DNA of 64,000 nt from Trichobilharzia szidati (Eukaryota > Platyhelminthes > Trematoda > Strigeidida > Schistosomatidae), in assembly GCA_944472155.2 (NCBI GenBank), contig OX235271.1, positions 123,137,329-123,201,328 of the forward strand, given 5' to 3'. Positions 1 through 13,000 of the stretch are shown here, in pieces. How positions within the stretch are numbered: the first letter of the stretch is position 1; the number at the start of each line of letters is the position of its first letter. The notes below the pieces were generated by a model. That model was given only the letters and a program-made list of their open reading frames with translations. It was not told the DNA's origin and made no database searches. Made by a program: the position numbers and the translations under genes.

Positions 1-1076
1 ATACTTGTCAATTTCATTTTGACTAAAATTTACTCCAGTTTTAGGAGTCGAAGTAACCGGCTGGGATGGGATCGTTTTAATAGTCATTTTCAAACTTGTT
101 TTTCTTTCGATTGTTCTCTCTAGGTTGGAGGTCGATGCCACAGTTGTTGTGACAGGATAGTTTGCAATTTGGTTAGAACTGCTAACTGTCAAACCACTCA
201 ACTGAAGTGGGTTCGCAGATACACTCGATTTAGGACTTGTCAATGAGGACCCGCTTGAAAACGACAAGGAATTGGAAGATGATATATTTCCAACCGGAAC
301 ATCAAACATTGAACCAGGAGTATCGTCAAAGTCATATACTGATTTACTAGGATTAGAAATAGGCATACTGGAAGTCTGTATAGTAGACGACATTGTACTC
401 TGTTGGACATATGACACTGAACACGGAACAAAATTTGGATTTGTCTGATTAAAGTTAGCACGTTGATAAGATCCAGTTACTGAATTAGTAGTACTAGGTG
501 ACGTAGTATCGACACGTTGAAGCTTTGAAGTCGGATAGTTGGGATATACGCCCGGAGGAGTATTAACTTTTTGATTGCTCACGCAATTGAAACCACTTTC
601 TACTGTGCCTCGACGTCTTTTCCGAGGTTTTTTAGCATTTGTCGCAGGGTCAGAAGTCAAACCAGTTTGCCCGTGCTTTATGTTTGAGTGTTTAGTACGG
701 CTAGAATTCAATGTGATTGGATTGGAGTGACGAACAGGGAGGTACTGAGAGCTATTTGCTGTGAGATTCGGTGCAGATGAACTCAAAGACTTTCCAAATC
801 CCTGAGATAACTGTGCATCTGAACTGACAGCTGGTGCATTACTGGGTAACATCAAACCAGAGAGTCGACTACTAGGAACATTTGTATTTGCAGATGAAGT
901 CAGAGGTACATTCTGAAGATTTATTAGGGAATGACTAGACGTATAAAGGTGACGATCCGACATAGTGGATGGAGAAATCAAAGGGGTAGAATTGGGAAGT
1001 GAATCTTCGTTTAAGAGATTGACAAGCATAGATCCACTGGTTGAAGAAGTTCTTGAACTATCGATGACCGGAGAGG
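1..1076 (-). CDS. MED1: MED1 exon 10 (partial), with second LxxLL box
   Basis: It opens after a TATTAG acceptor and stays open for 358 codons to the window edge. SMLVNLLNEDS near its start resembles the vertebrate second box, PMLMNLLKDN. A basic patch (KKPRKRRR, about 605-640) may be a nuclear localisation signal. A later DFDDTPGSMFDVPVG stretch recalls an acidic motif of the vertebrate tail. The rest is Ser/Thr/Asn-rich and probably disordered. Confidence 0.78.
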
Positions 1077-4000
1077 CTAATACAGAGGAATTAAAAAATT
1101 AAATTAAGATTGTAACTAGTATCATCATATGAACAAAAGACTGAAAACATGAGATGGTTTGCACCCCAAACCACTATCGTTCAAAAACAAATTCAAATTT
1201 AATAGTTAAACAGCTATCTCACAACCAGTGCAGAAAATATCGGGAAAAGATTGAGCAACCACCAGACACCTAATAAATTACAAAACTGGATAAATATAAA
1301 GGAAATGAAAGTGCATGATGAACTTCTACTTTAGTTGATGACATCATAAGTTTATTCGACAATTAAAAAATTGACCCTTAAATATATGAAGCAAATAGTG
1401 TTTTAATTTCCTACGCATAAAAAATCATTACATAATGCATTATCATAGACCAACCCGTGAAACTCTTTGATTTTGTTACAGATAGCGAACTGGACGTCAT
1501 TGAAATGGAAGAGGTAACAGAAATAGAAGGTATACTGTACGAGCTAGGAATCATATTATTATTCGACCCAGTTAGAATAGATGTTGAACACTTTTGTGAT
1601 GTAGAATGCATACCAGATATTGAATGATTTGAAACAGAAATGTTTGAATTAATAATGCTTGAATATGTATCTTTAACATCAGGTAAAATAGTGCTATGGG
1701 TTCCCGGAATAGTTGATGCATAAGTTGGCAATGAGTGGGGAAATGAGACAACTGGTAGATTACGTTGTTGATCATGTGGTTGCGACTGGAACGTACTATC
1801 AACCAGTAAGTCATCTAATCTTAATCCACGGGAAGGATTTGTTGAAATGCCTGCTGATATGGTATTAGAATGTGTATCACGAAATTTGTTCTGAGAATTC
1901 ATAGGCCGCAATGAGGAAATAATCCCAAGGTCACCTGTAAAGCAAAACATTAATGAAGTGTGCTAGAATCAAGAAAGCATATATTTTATAAGTAGTATAT
2001 AAAAATTTTAAAGTTTTTTTGAGTTGAAAAACTACGTATACCAAACCGTTATGATAATCACTAAATGAGCAAGTAGTAAGAAGTCGTATTCACAGCTATA
2101 TAATATGCAGTAAACAAAAATATATGCCCTCTAGCTGATATGAAGAAAAGTAAACTTTGTTTTTGATTCAAACAACTACGTGATCTTACATATGTCCACA
2201 CCAAGTTCACCTTTAACAGTGAAAAAAATTTGCGCATTGGGTATATTGTAACGGTAGAAGATAAGAGACTTGGTAATGGAATGTTTATTTGGAATCTGGT
2301 ATTTCTATATGGCGAAATTATGTCAACCCTACTTTTATCCTTCGTATTGTGTTTCTTTGTCTTCTTTTCATGTCTCCCATGTTTCTCTGCAACGCTGTAT
2401 CATTTGCTTTCTTTGACGTCAAATCTACCTCCCTGTTATTTGATATTTCTATGCCAATGAGCGTCTCTTTATATACTACTGATAAATTTATCAGTAGCAC
2501 ACGCTACAATAAGACATTCATTATTATAAATGCCTTCGTATTTCCCGATGAATGAAAAATAATGTGATATTGGGAAATACAAAGACTTTTATAATAATGA
2601 ACGATGTGATGTGTTCCCTGATGTATATCGTACATTATGTGAAAAGTACAGTATGGCAACGTCTAATTAATGTATCCATGACCAGCTTGATTGAACTAAT
2701 ATTAAAAGAGGGTATCAATGAACGAAAAGCATTGTATGCTCCAAACCAGGTTCTGATTGTGATGTTTACGCATAAGACACTGAACAAATAAAGTTGATTA
2801 TTTTTATCTACAGTGAAGTTTACTGGATTGAACATATAGTGTATGATGCATCTATTCGCTCTCTATGTACATTGTTGGAAATGTGTGTGTGACCCTTTGT
2901 TGACGTATCTACGTAAAAACAACATGGAATATCAAAACCATACTGATGATGACTAGTGTAAGTAAATACTCCACTTAGTATGTTAAACACATTTTCTAAA
3001 GGCTAAGTACCGAACTTATAAACTACTTGGATAACGCGTGTATCTTGTCGCAATGAAAAGTGTGCATAAAAGACAAGTGAACTTAATTTAGCAAAGAGTG
3101 ATATTTATGTGTACACTATACTACTCCACTTTAAAATAAAGTGATGAGCAGTTATAGGCAAATTTTATTCGACTCTACCGGAAAAGTGACAAGGAGTAGG
3201 ACACTGCAATTATGTCAGTAAAATTAATCTTATTGCCAATTAATTATCTGACAAGAACAATCAGATACTACATACATGGGAACTACACCGTGACTTATTA
3301 TTTACTATAGTAAAAATGTTGCAAGTGACAAATGAATGAATCGATAAGCATAAAAATAACATATATAATACAAAATAGCAAACCTTTTACATTTTAACTA
3401 CATGTTACAAACAAGAAACAACAAGTACAGAGTATAACAGATATATATACCTGAATTCGTATCCAAATGAGTAAAAGCTGGAGGTGGTGTAGCCATGACA
3501 CCTGGGGGCAAAGGAGGAATTTTCTTAGAACCATTCAAATAATTCGATGTATTCAAAGTGAATATCGGTGCTGCAGTAAGCGATGAAGACTCGAAATCCA
3601 CTGATGTTTTAAGATGCCCACCACAAAGTATACCATCAGTACCAGTGGTACCTCGAATTACGATAGAGTTTTTAACACGATTAATCATTGTTTTTAATGA
3701 ATTCAGTTGTTTTTGACTGATTAATGATGAAATTTGACTATTTTCATTACTTTTGCTTGTATTAATTAAAGGTAACTTCGCATTTTCTAGTTGTTTATGA
3801 ATAGGGCATTGCAGTCGAGTCAATAACCAAACTAATCCGATCGGTAGTGTGTGAGTCTTCGTCAGAATTTTGCTGAAGTTATCCATTAGAGATTTGTCAG
3901 TTTCCACACATAATCTGTTAGGTGACAATGATCTTTCTTCTTCACTATTACTTGCACCTACTTGATTACATTTATTTGAGGGGAAGTGCAATTCTACACA

Positions 4001-7000
4001 TTGAACGTCGAACGGCCGAACATGCAATAAAGCTGTGAAACAGACAGTAAAGGAGTTATTTAAAATATAAGTTAAACAGTAAGAATATTTATAAATCGAT
4101 TGAAATGTTTAATTGATAACGGAAATATTTTGAGTGCAAAAACTGGAAAGATAGTAAGTTGATTAATTATTGCAATTAGACCAATAAAACTATGGATACT
4201 TGTTGTCTCACAAATGGAAATTTCTCATTGTAGTAAACCTATGCACCACTTCAAAACCGGCACTAAAACAGTAGATTCAATGATATGCCAATGGCCACTG
4301 AGGATGCGAACCCATTACCAACAACATTAACCAAAAGTGTTACACGAAAACTAAAAGTAAAATACTTGAACAATTACCATGAACTTCTCCAAGACAATTA
4401 GGATCATCGAATTCTACTGAAACCATCTGACCAGCCATGATTTTTATATTGAATGAAAACGTCAGATCAGAATCTAAAATAAACAGCAGTAGACAACTGT
4501 AATTTATGCAGTAATATTGTATTATACTATTAGAACAATCAAATCATAAAAAATATGGAACATAACTCGAAACACTATGTTATAAGACTAATGGAAACTG
4601 TGAAACAATGAGTTTTCTTGGAACCATTAAAAGAACAACGACAGGAAGACGTAGTTGGTTAAAGTGATGTAACGTATTTGCACAAAACACTTCAAACAAT
4701 CTGACCACACACGTAAATGTCATATGAACTCATGTGAAAAATAATAAAATTAACAAGTTAAGAAATGAAAATGAGTCGAACAAAGTCAAATTGAGGGTCA
4801 AAAAATAATAGCATTAATGTCCACTTTCAAAATGGATTTATCAAAGAAAGCTTAATGTAAAGAAAAGCTATGAACAAATAAAGGTAGCTGTATATCCTGA
4901 TGACTACGGGGTCTTAACAAACATAAATCGGCTCAAGCAAGATATGCACACATTCAACATCCCATTTCCAATTGAAGAGCTCTGATATCTATTTCTAGAA
5001 TTAATAAATTCTAATGTTTTTCTAATCAAGTAAATAAATAAACACGGAAGACATCAACAGAAAGCAAGAATAGTGAGGAAAAATAACAATTCGATTGATG
5101 AAAAGAATGAAAGAATAAATGCCCTTTTGTAACGGCGCCACTAGATGTCATTAACTATTATTCTTAACCATCATAGTCTAAAGTGCTTATGGTCGGTTTT
5201 TTCCCCAGACCAATACTTAATCATTTTGCAAGCTAACTCATTTTAGTGTAACTTAATAGTACCTTAGCTGGCAATACACGATAGATTAGATAATGGTTCA
5301 GGAAAAATGACCATACTGTCTCAACAGATACATGTTGAGAACCTCATTGACAGACTTGATTTCTTGTATGGAATTGAACCCAAAACTAGTTTTAAAACAC
5401 ATAACTTAAACTGATACAGCTTGAGTGTTTATGGTAACACCTAGATATCAAGACCTAAAGTAAATAGTGCAGAAATAATACCTTTTAACTCAGATAAAAC
5501 TCAAACTTGGATTTTTAAAAAATTTTTTTATTCCTTTACGTTCCCAGTGGAACATAGAGCTTCAAGCTAGAGGCTTGAAGTTTCGGTAGCAGTGGTGTTT
5601 ATTGCTACGGGATAGGTTGCTAGCCTCATGCCCAACCTTCCCGCTTTACCAGTCTTATTACTGGCTTAGCGAGGTAAAGGAGTGCGCCGGCCGGGGATCG
5701 AACCCCGAGCCACCTGTAGCATGGTTAACAGTTGCGTATTATAGTTTCTCCCATGAAGTATCAAAGTTGTAACTTGGAAACCAAGGACTGAAATCCAATC
5801 CTGTTTCAGAGTTTCATTCGCTTGAAAATATGAAACATGGATAATCATAGATGTTGGTAACCACTCCAATGAGCGACAAACTATCTATGGATTCCCAGAA
5901 CGGAATACATAACTCAAAAAATTAATGATAAACTGTGCACAATAGTCGCATAAACATACCTTTCTCTACCGGCTTGTAAGGGTGAACAATGAATGTTTCG
6001 TAAAATGCTAAAGCTGAGGCTTGTTTACGGAGTATAGAAATAATTTCGCCAATTTGATTCGAACAAGTAAAAGGTACAGAGCTGACAAGATAACCTTTAA
6101 CATCACTTTGGATCTGATAAGAATGATGCGTAAGGTTCGGGTTTTGCTATAAAAAATCGAGAAAATAATAAAAATGAAAATATGATTTGTTAGTTGCAAA
6201 GAAAAGTGCTACCCTATAAAGGTGTTAAGCAGAAAAGTTCTTTTATACTAGTGATTTATTATGTTGAAAATAGCCAGAGACTACTAAGTTGTGCAGGCTA
6301 CTATGTGGAAAGGTGATGCGAGCAAAGCAACCACATGAATCACTTTTCCAGTAGAAAACCAACTCCTCAAAAATTAAATTGATTTAAGGCAAAATACTAT
6401 CATTTGTTTGTTAAAGGTTTTCCAACTCTCACATGCGTGCTGATGAACATAGCAATGAGCTATAGGCATGATGTTGGGGTTAATAATTCTACTCTTTAGG
6501 AGGAGAGGAGTTCAAACCCATGAGCCAAATGCTTAATCCAGTGAGCCTTAGCATCATGGAATGAAAGAGAAAATTTGTTAACCATATAAACTGATTTAGT
6601 CAACCAGCTACTCAAAAAAAAAACAACCTCAAATTACTGGAAGAAGTTATCTTAGCATTACTACATTCAACGACCCTAGCAACCCACAAAACTTTCACGA
6701 ATCTGAATTATTTCAAAGGCAGTTTCGTCATTGGTGGTGAAGAGCAATGTATGTATGTATAGGCGTTTACGGCATGCTGTTAGTACTAAGGCAATTACAT
6801 TCACTAAAATTTTCCACCATGATATCAAGACAAAGAAATGTAAAGTGTCCTATATGTAGTTGAAGAAAACAGGTAACAAGTTGTAAAACTGAAATAATAA
6901 CTACATGGTACCCAGAAATATTAACTGCCTCACGAGATAGTTAAGAACCACTAGTTGTGATATATTCAACTCAAAATTTTCTTCAAGTATTCATTATTCA

Positions 7001-10000
7001 AACTTAACAATCAATTTTTCAAAAATCTACGACACTGAGTAATACACGAAAATCCTGTATGTTATTTAAGCGATTCATTTTGTTGTCAAATATATGGTAA
7101 TGCGAAAAATCAGAAATTAAAACACGAAAAAAATACTCAATGAAGATATCATATTACAGTAGCGCACACTTTCAATAGGAAGCCGACAGATTTCCTCTAC
7201 ATATAGACGAAATGCGAAAAATGATATAGAGACCCAGTCAAAATCTTGTACACAGAAACATCAGTTCGAAGTGTCACAGACATATTCACTAGATTATGAG
7301 CTACATTGGGTGAGTGAAAGTTAATGGCACTGAATACACATGCAAAAGAAATTTAAAAAATACAGTGTGATATAAGTTAAATGTTAGCTCACTAAATGAG
7401 TATTTATCCCGCGCAAATATTCCTGTTTGTGCTGCCGAAGAATCAACACCATAATATCTTCCTCTTTACGGTCTGCGATTTCTGTATTACTCAAACCTTT
7501 GTAATGAAAAAATATATAAATAATATTAATATGCTAACGTCAGTAGACAGACTGGCAAAGATATTATTACTTAAAAGGAGTCCTCATGAGTGTAAGAAGA
7601 ATTAGTCATCTCTGCTGTGAATTAGTAAACAAATTGTCGGGAGTTACGTCCACACTAACGAACAATAGCACGAGACAAGAATGATAAATGTTGAAAACAA
7701 AGCAAATTTATATTTTCAGAAATGCAATGAAAACAAAATGCCACAGTTAAAAGCGAAGCTTGTATAGCATAGGCACCTAGTAATGAGCCACAAAATTTAA
7801 CAAAGTAATGAGGGGAAGATTGAAAAAGATGACCAGAGAATAACATAATTAACTGGTAAGTGTCCTCAGAAGCCAGGCTCGAAATAAGCATTAACTCGTC
7901 ATCGTAATCGCCAATGGTTTCACTCTGGAGCTATATCTGATGTATTGAACCACCTTATCACTGTGTTACAAATTTTCGTCATCCCAAGCCACCACATCAT
8001 GAGTTGGGCATCTTTTGAAAAACCGAATAACTGCTGAAAAGTCCCAAACTAGGACGAAACAGCTATCCAGTACTCCCACGTTTTCCATTGGTTCTCTAAT
8101 CGATGTCAGCTCATGATCAAATCCTCCAACTAATCTTAATTCCGTTGGTATTGTCCATCAAGTGACCCAACGTGAGTAACACGGGCATTAGCCATCTCAA
8201 TTGATGCAGCTTGCAAACCTCATCTTTTAACTTAATTATAACTCACCATATTATGCTGCATGCACGGTATCTACGGTCAACAGCATTTAAACTCTGTCTC
8301 CCACTTCCAACGCATATGTCTCACAGATGCAAAGAAGGACGGAGCGAACTGCTGCGCAGAACACACGTCATTTTGTGGATAACCGGATATCACATTTACG
8401 CTCAAAGTGACGCAAGTTGGAAAATCTTAAGTGAGTCTTTTATAGCCATGCTGAGATTTTGTTAGCAATCAATCTATTACGGATGATACAACTCCCTAAA
8501 TACATGTGATTCACACATTAAATCAGTTCACCCCTGTCCTCGAACTAGAGGTTTATGCAGACCAGTCCTGTATTTGACAGGGGCAAATCACATAGCAAAA
8601 CAAATTTAGTTTTTCGCCAGAAGCCTTCAGATGACGCTGTATTTTGTCAGCATCTGAACCTAAAAGGACTGATACAGTCATTTGCATACTCTAAGTGTAA
8701 GTAAGTCGATTCTTGAAATACAGAAGTCGACCGCGGAAAATATCCATTAATACATTTATAATGAAATTCAGTATGAGTGGCATCAGGTGGCTTCCCTACT
8801 AAGCACTGGTCGTCGTCTCTTCACATTATAACTCTCCATAAACTTGTACACGGCTACATGAGTTCATGTAGTGTCTTGATTGGTACAATATACCTTTCAA
8901 TACTTTCTTCACAGCTAGACATTGCTGCAGCACCTCTCGATCCGCGAAATCAAACGCCACCTTCATATCTAAAAATAAGGCAAGTATCGAAAGCCGGTAA
9001 GTATGCCCATATACAGAAACCTACTGACGGGTAAAAATATGGTGTATAACCAGCCGGGTTTAAAGGAAAACGGGCTTTCTCCAGTTCCTCTTATCCAGGC
9101 TTCACTTAATCCCTAGAATCTCAGATGTTTTGAAACATAAGGTTTTTGATGATTTCCGTGGCATGAGGTGATCAGTCCATGACAAGGCGCCGTGGGAAGA
9201 AGGATAGTTTATTAGGCTAGCATCTTTTGGTACACCACGACCCCCGAGTGAGGTCCGCGAGATAATCGCAATCAGTGGCGAACATGCTGTAATTCTCTTT
9301 TGCTGAAAGTAACATGAAGTTATGAATGCACCTTGAATACTATTCTTGGTGAGCATATACTTAGCTGTTTTCATGTTCCTAGCCCTCAATCATTCTACTT
9401 CTCCTCCATACACTGTTTTATTGCTTTCTTGTGTGGTGCATCTCTTGTTGCACGTGTTGTACCAAGTTCATTTTAAAATAAATAATTAAAACACATTTTT
9501 TCCAATTTTTGATTTCTATCATACTATGATGAACAGTGCAATGGGGTTAGGGTTAATGTATGCTATAGTTTGTATTTTACTCATAGGTTAAAGAAATCCT
9601 TATGATACCATAATAACCGCATGTATCACCTGTGTAGTCTCAGCGTTTTTGCCATGTATTTCATAAAAATGGTGATAATTGGATATCCAAGAATTATATA
9701 TATATGTATATATATATATGCTGTTGGGACAAAGATTTTCGTTACGTGACACATGATAGCAAAATTAAAAATTGGGAATACATTCATCTACATAATTTAT
9801 CTAAAACGTGAAAAACGCAAAGAGAAGAGCAAAAGCTTACCAGTTATTTGTTCAAGTTGTTGAATTGCATCTGTTGAAATCGGCAAGGCGGGATCTAGGT
9901 GTAACACAAACTCTGCTTCAATTGAAATGCACTTTATTTCATCCGGTTGGGCGAAATGAGGAACACTATAAAACCATATTCGTGTTTACAGAAGACAATA

Positions 10001-13000
10001 AATAAAAAACTTAAGAACTTTACACAAAAAATTTTAAGCTTATCTGGATTCACTATTTTCACAAGTATGCATGCGTCTACAAAACATACAGACATTTAGA
10101 TGTATACGGTCAAAAAAAATGAAATCATGAACCGATGAGTATTATTTCATCCATCCGATCAGTGTGTTTGATACCAGCGAATTTGCTGAAAAGGATTAAA
10201 GCCTTAAACTATCTGATATGAACAAGTATATTTCAGAATTTATCATGAATAAATTTCTAATGAGTGCTTACACACAAAATTGCGTCTTCAATTTTAGTAA
10301 CATTTCGGAAGAAATTGTTTCTTTTGACCGCACTAATTGTTAAAGTTCAGTATTAACTACAGAATATGTGTTCAACAACATCTGGATTATTGTCTAGCTG
10401 TTTTTCCCAACCTCAATTAGTACCAAGCATTTCAGAAATTCTACTAGAAACTGACGAGTAAAATTCCTTACTTTTAAGGTTCATTCTGTTAGGTCAGATT
10501 GATCTGAGTTAAGTAAAAAAGAATGTAGGATACCTGATGTGCTTCTTAAAAAATGTCTTATAAGTCAGTGACTAAAGACCATAAGTAATACGAGGAAAAA
10601 TTGATCATTCGGATAGTCACCCTTTTTTAAATCATGAATACTCCACTAGCTGTTCCCTCAATTTTCTACCATTCATTGACACCTGGTATCATTTCCATTT
10701 TTCTTCCAATTGCCAGTTTAAACAGAAACCACATGCGAAGGAATGTGATTGTACTAAACTATTGATATATTTCCATCTTATATTGTTATTAGGACTAATA
10801 GTAATTCCCAGTCAAATGAACTGCTTATGTGACACTCCACGGTAGTGTTTAGAATATTCCAAAAAGGTGAAATAATACACCCGACAAGAATAATATTCAC
10901 AAATTACGCCTATGGCCACAGCTCGAATAGCTGACTTTAGATAACATATTTTGGGTTTTCTGAGACTCACTCACAGCAGAATATACTCGAATGGAAAACA
11001 CACACTGCTCTCAAACAAGACTCCCTTTTCCAAGATATTGATTCAGATACCGAAAAATCCATATCACAATAGATTATTGTTCCCCGTAAAGTAATTTAGA
11101 TTGACAGGCAGAATTTTGTTGCCAAGTGAAGTGGTTCATTAGTTTACGTCCCTGGTTAACAACCAATGGATCGCACCCCACACATCGCGGGGAACCAGGT
11201 AAGTCTCTATACATTAAATTATGACTTATGAACTAGTAAATGAGGAAAATTTTCCAATCACTTATGTTGTATGTAAGATAGAAATTTGTGATAAAATGTT
11301 AGATCTTCTGACCGAGCCTATTGTGGTTAATTTTATAAGTAACTCAGATTTATCAGATTTCTTTAATTTATTATTTACAGAACATGGCTTCAGCCGTGCG
11401 TCTCCATTGCGTTCTGTTTCTGTAGGTCTTCACTGATTTCTTTAATTAGTAACTTAAAATTTCCGAAGCACACAACTTACCTCACACCGTAAGCATCTTT
11501 TTGCAATGTAACCAGTGGCATGAATGGTAATCGCTGAACTGTGGAGTGAGATGCAGTAGAAGTATCTCCAGCATATGATAATCTGGGACAAAGTCCTATA
11601 CGCGCCATATATCCACCAATTAAACCGTCAGGTGATCCACAACCAACGCTAGTAGAACATGGTTTCTTTGGATTCATTTGCATATCATTTTTCAAGACAC
11701 CAGCTGCATTACTTATCATAGCTTGTGCTGATGTTACTAAATAAGTAAGACGAGCCAATCGACCTCCTGTACGTCCAACGAAATGCCCAACAAGTGAACG
11801 ATTTACCAGGTCACGCATACTGAATACATCATGTTTTTGGTTCGGAGCCCGCCTGAATGTATTTATAGCGTCCATATTATTTTCCAAGTCAGTTCTTATT
11901 GCTTGAGTTAACATACTCAAATCCTTTTCAAGAGCTTGTAAACACAAATAAGTTCGAGCGCGATCAATCCTAGAAAAATGATACAAGACATTGATTAGCA
12001 GGAAAATTAAGAAATACGTGCAAGCTATAAAGGTTATTCATGTAATCTATTTCTGTTAAGATTTCATAAAGCAGGTGGAATCTTACTCCGAAATCCAGTT
12101 ACAATGAGCTACATACACATAACTTCCATTTTAGGTTTGGGTCGCGTTTTACATGTGATTTTATCCACAACTAACAAGGAAAAAACAAAGCTAGTGGAAC
12201 TTGTATTCCCAATCACTCATGTTTGATGATACATAACTTCACATTACCCACACGTTACACTTGTCGAAATAGTACTTATCAGATTAATCACAAGTCAGTC
12301 TTTGTTAACCTCATCGTCCCTATGAAACCAGTGGTGAAATGCACTGAAATGACCTAATGTCAGCTGACTCATGTGATATACACTGTTAATACACTCGCTA
12401 TTTGTGGTTGACTACTCCGATACAATGAACACACCATAAAGTCATAACTGACACGAACTCAGTTGATGGGCATAAACAATATGCGAACAATACAACTGAA
12501 TATTAATTCACACCATCCACCTCCTAATACGCACATCGAGAGAAAAACATCAAAAGACAAAGCAAAGGGATAAGAAATATTAAGAGGAAAAGTGATTAAA
12601 ATAGAACCACTAGCATACAAAGTGAAGATCTAATGAAGCGAATAATGATAATTGACAGCTGCATTTCTAGTGAGAACAGATCATCACAGATTCGAATTTA
12701 TAACTACAATATTCAGTTTCTTCAAGGGCTCTAGAGTAAACAACTCATAGAGAGATTAGTTTAATGAGGTAAGTTGTTCCAACAACCAAGCCGCTAATGT
12801 TAGTAGAATAAGCTTTAAAAGGCAAGTGAATTAAATGGGTAACCGAAACACGAATTCTGATGACAATAAGTACCAATGCCATGTGAATTGCAATTAGTAG
12901 TTATATATAACAAAGAACATTGTAGAAACTAAGAATGGAAAATAATACCAATAATTTCTCTTTAAGGAATGCATTGTAATGCACCTAAAAGTTAAAAACC

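Noticed and set aside
6008..6199. 63-codon minus-strand open frame
   Set aside because: It is a shadow of MED1 exon 6. The homologous product is in another frame of the same bases.
7655..7891. 78-codon minus-strand frame considered as the missing MED1 exon
   Set aside because: No acceptor gives the phase needed after exon 4, and the hydrophobic sequence does not resemble MED1. The exon at 7393-7496 fits better.
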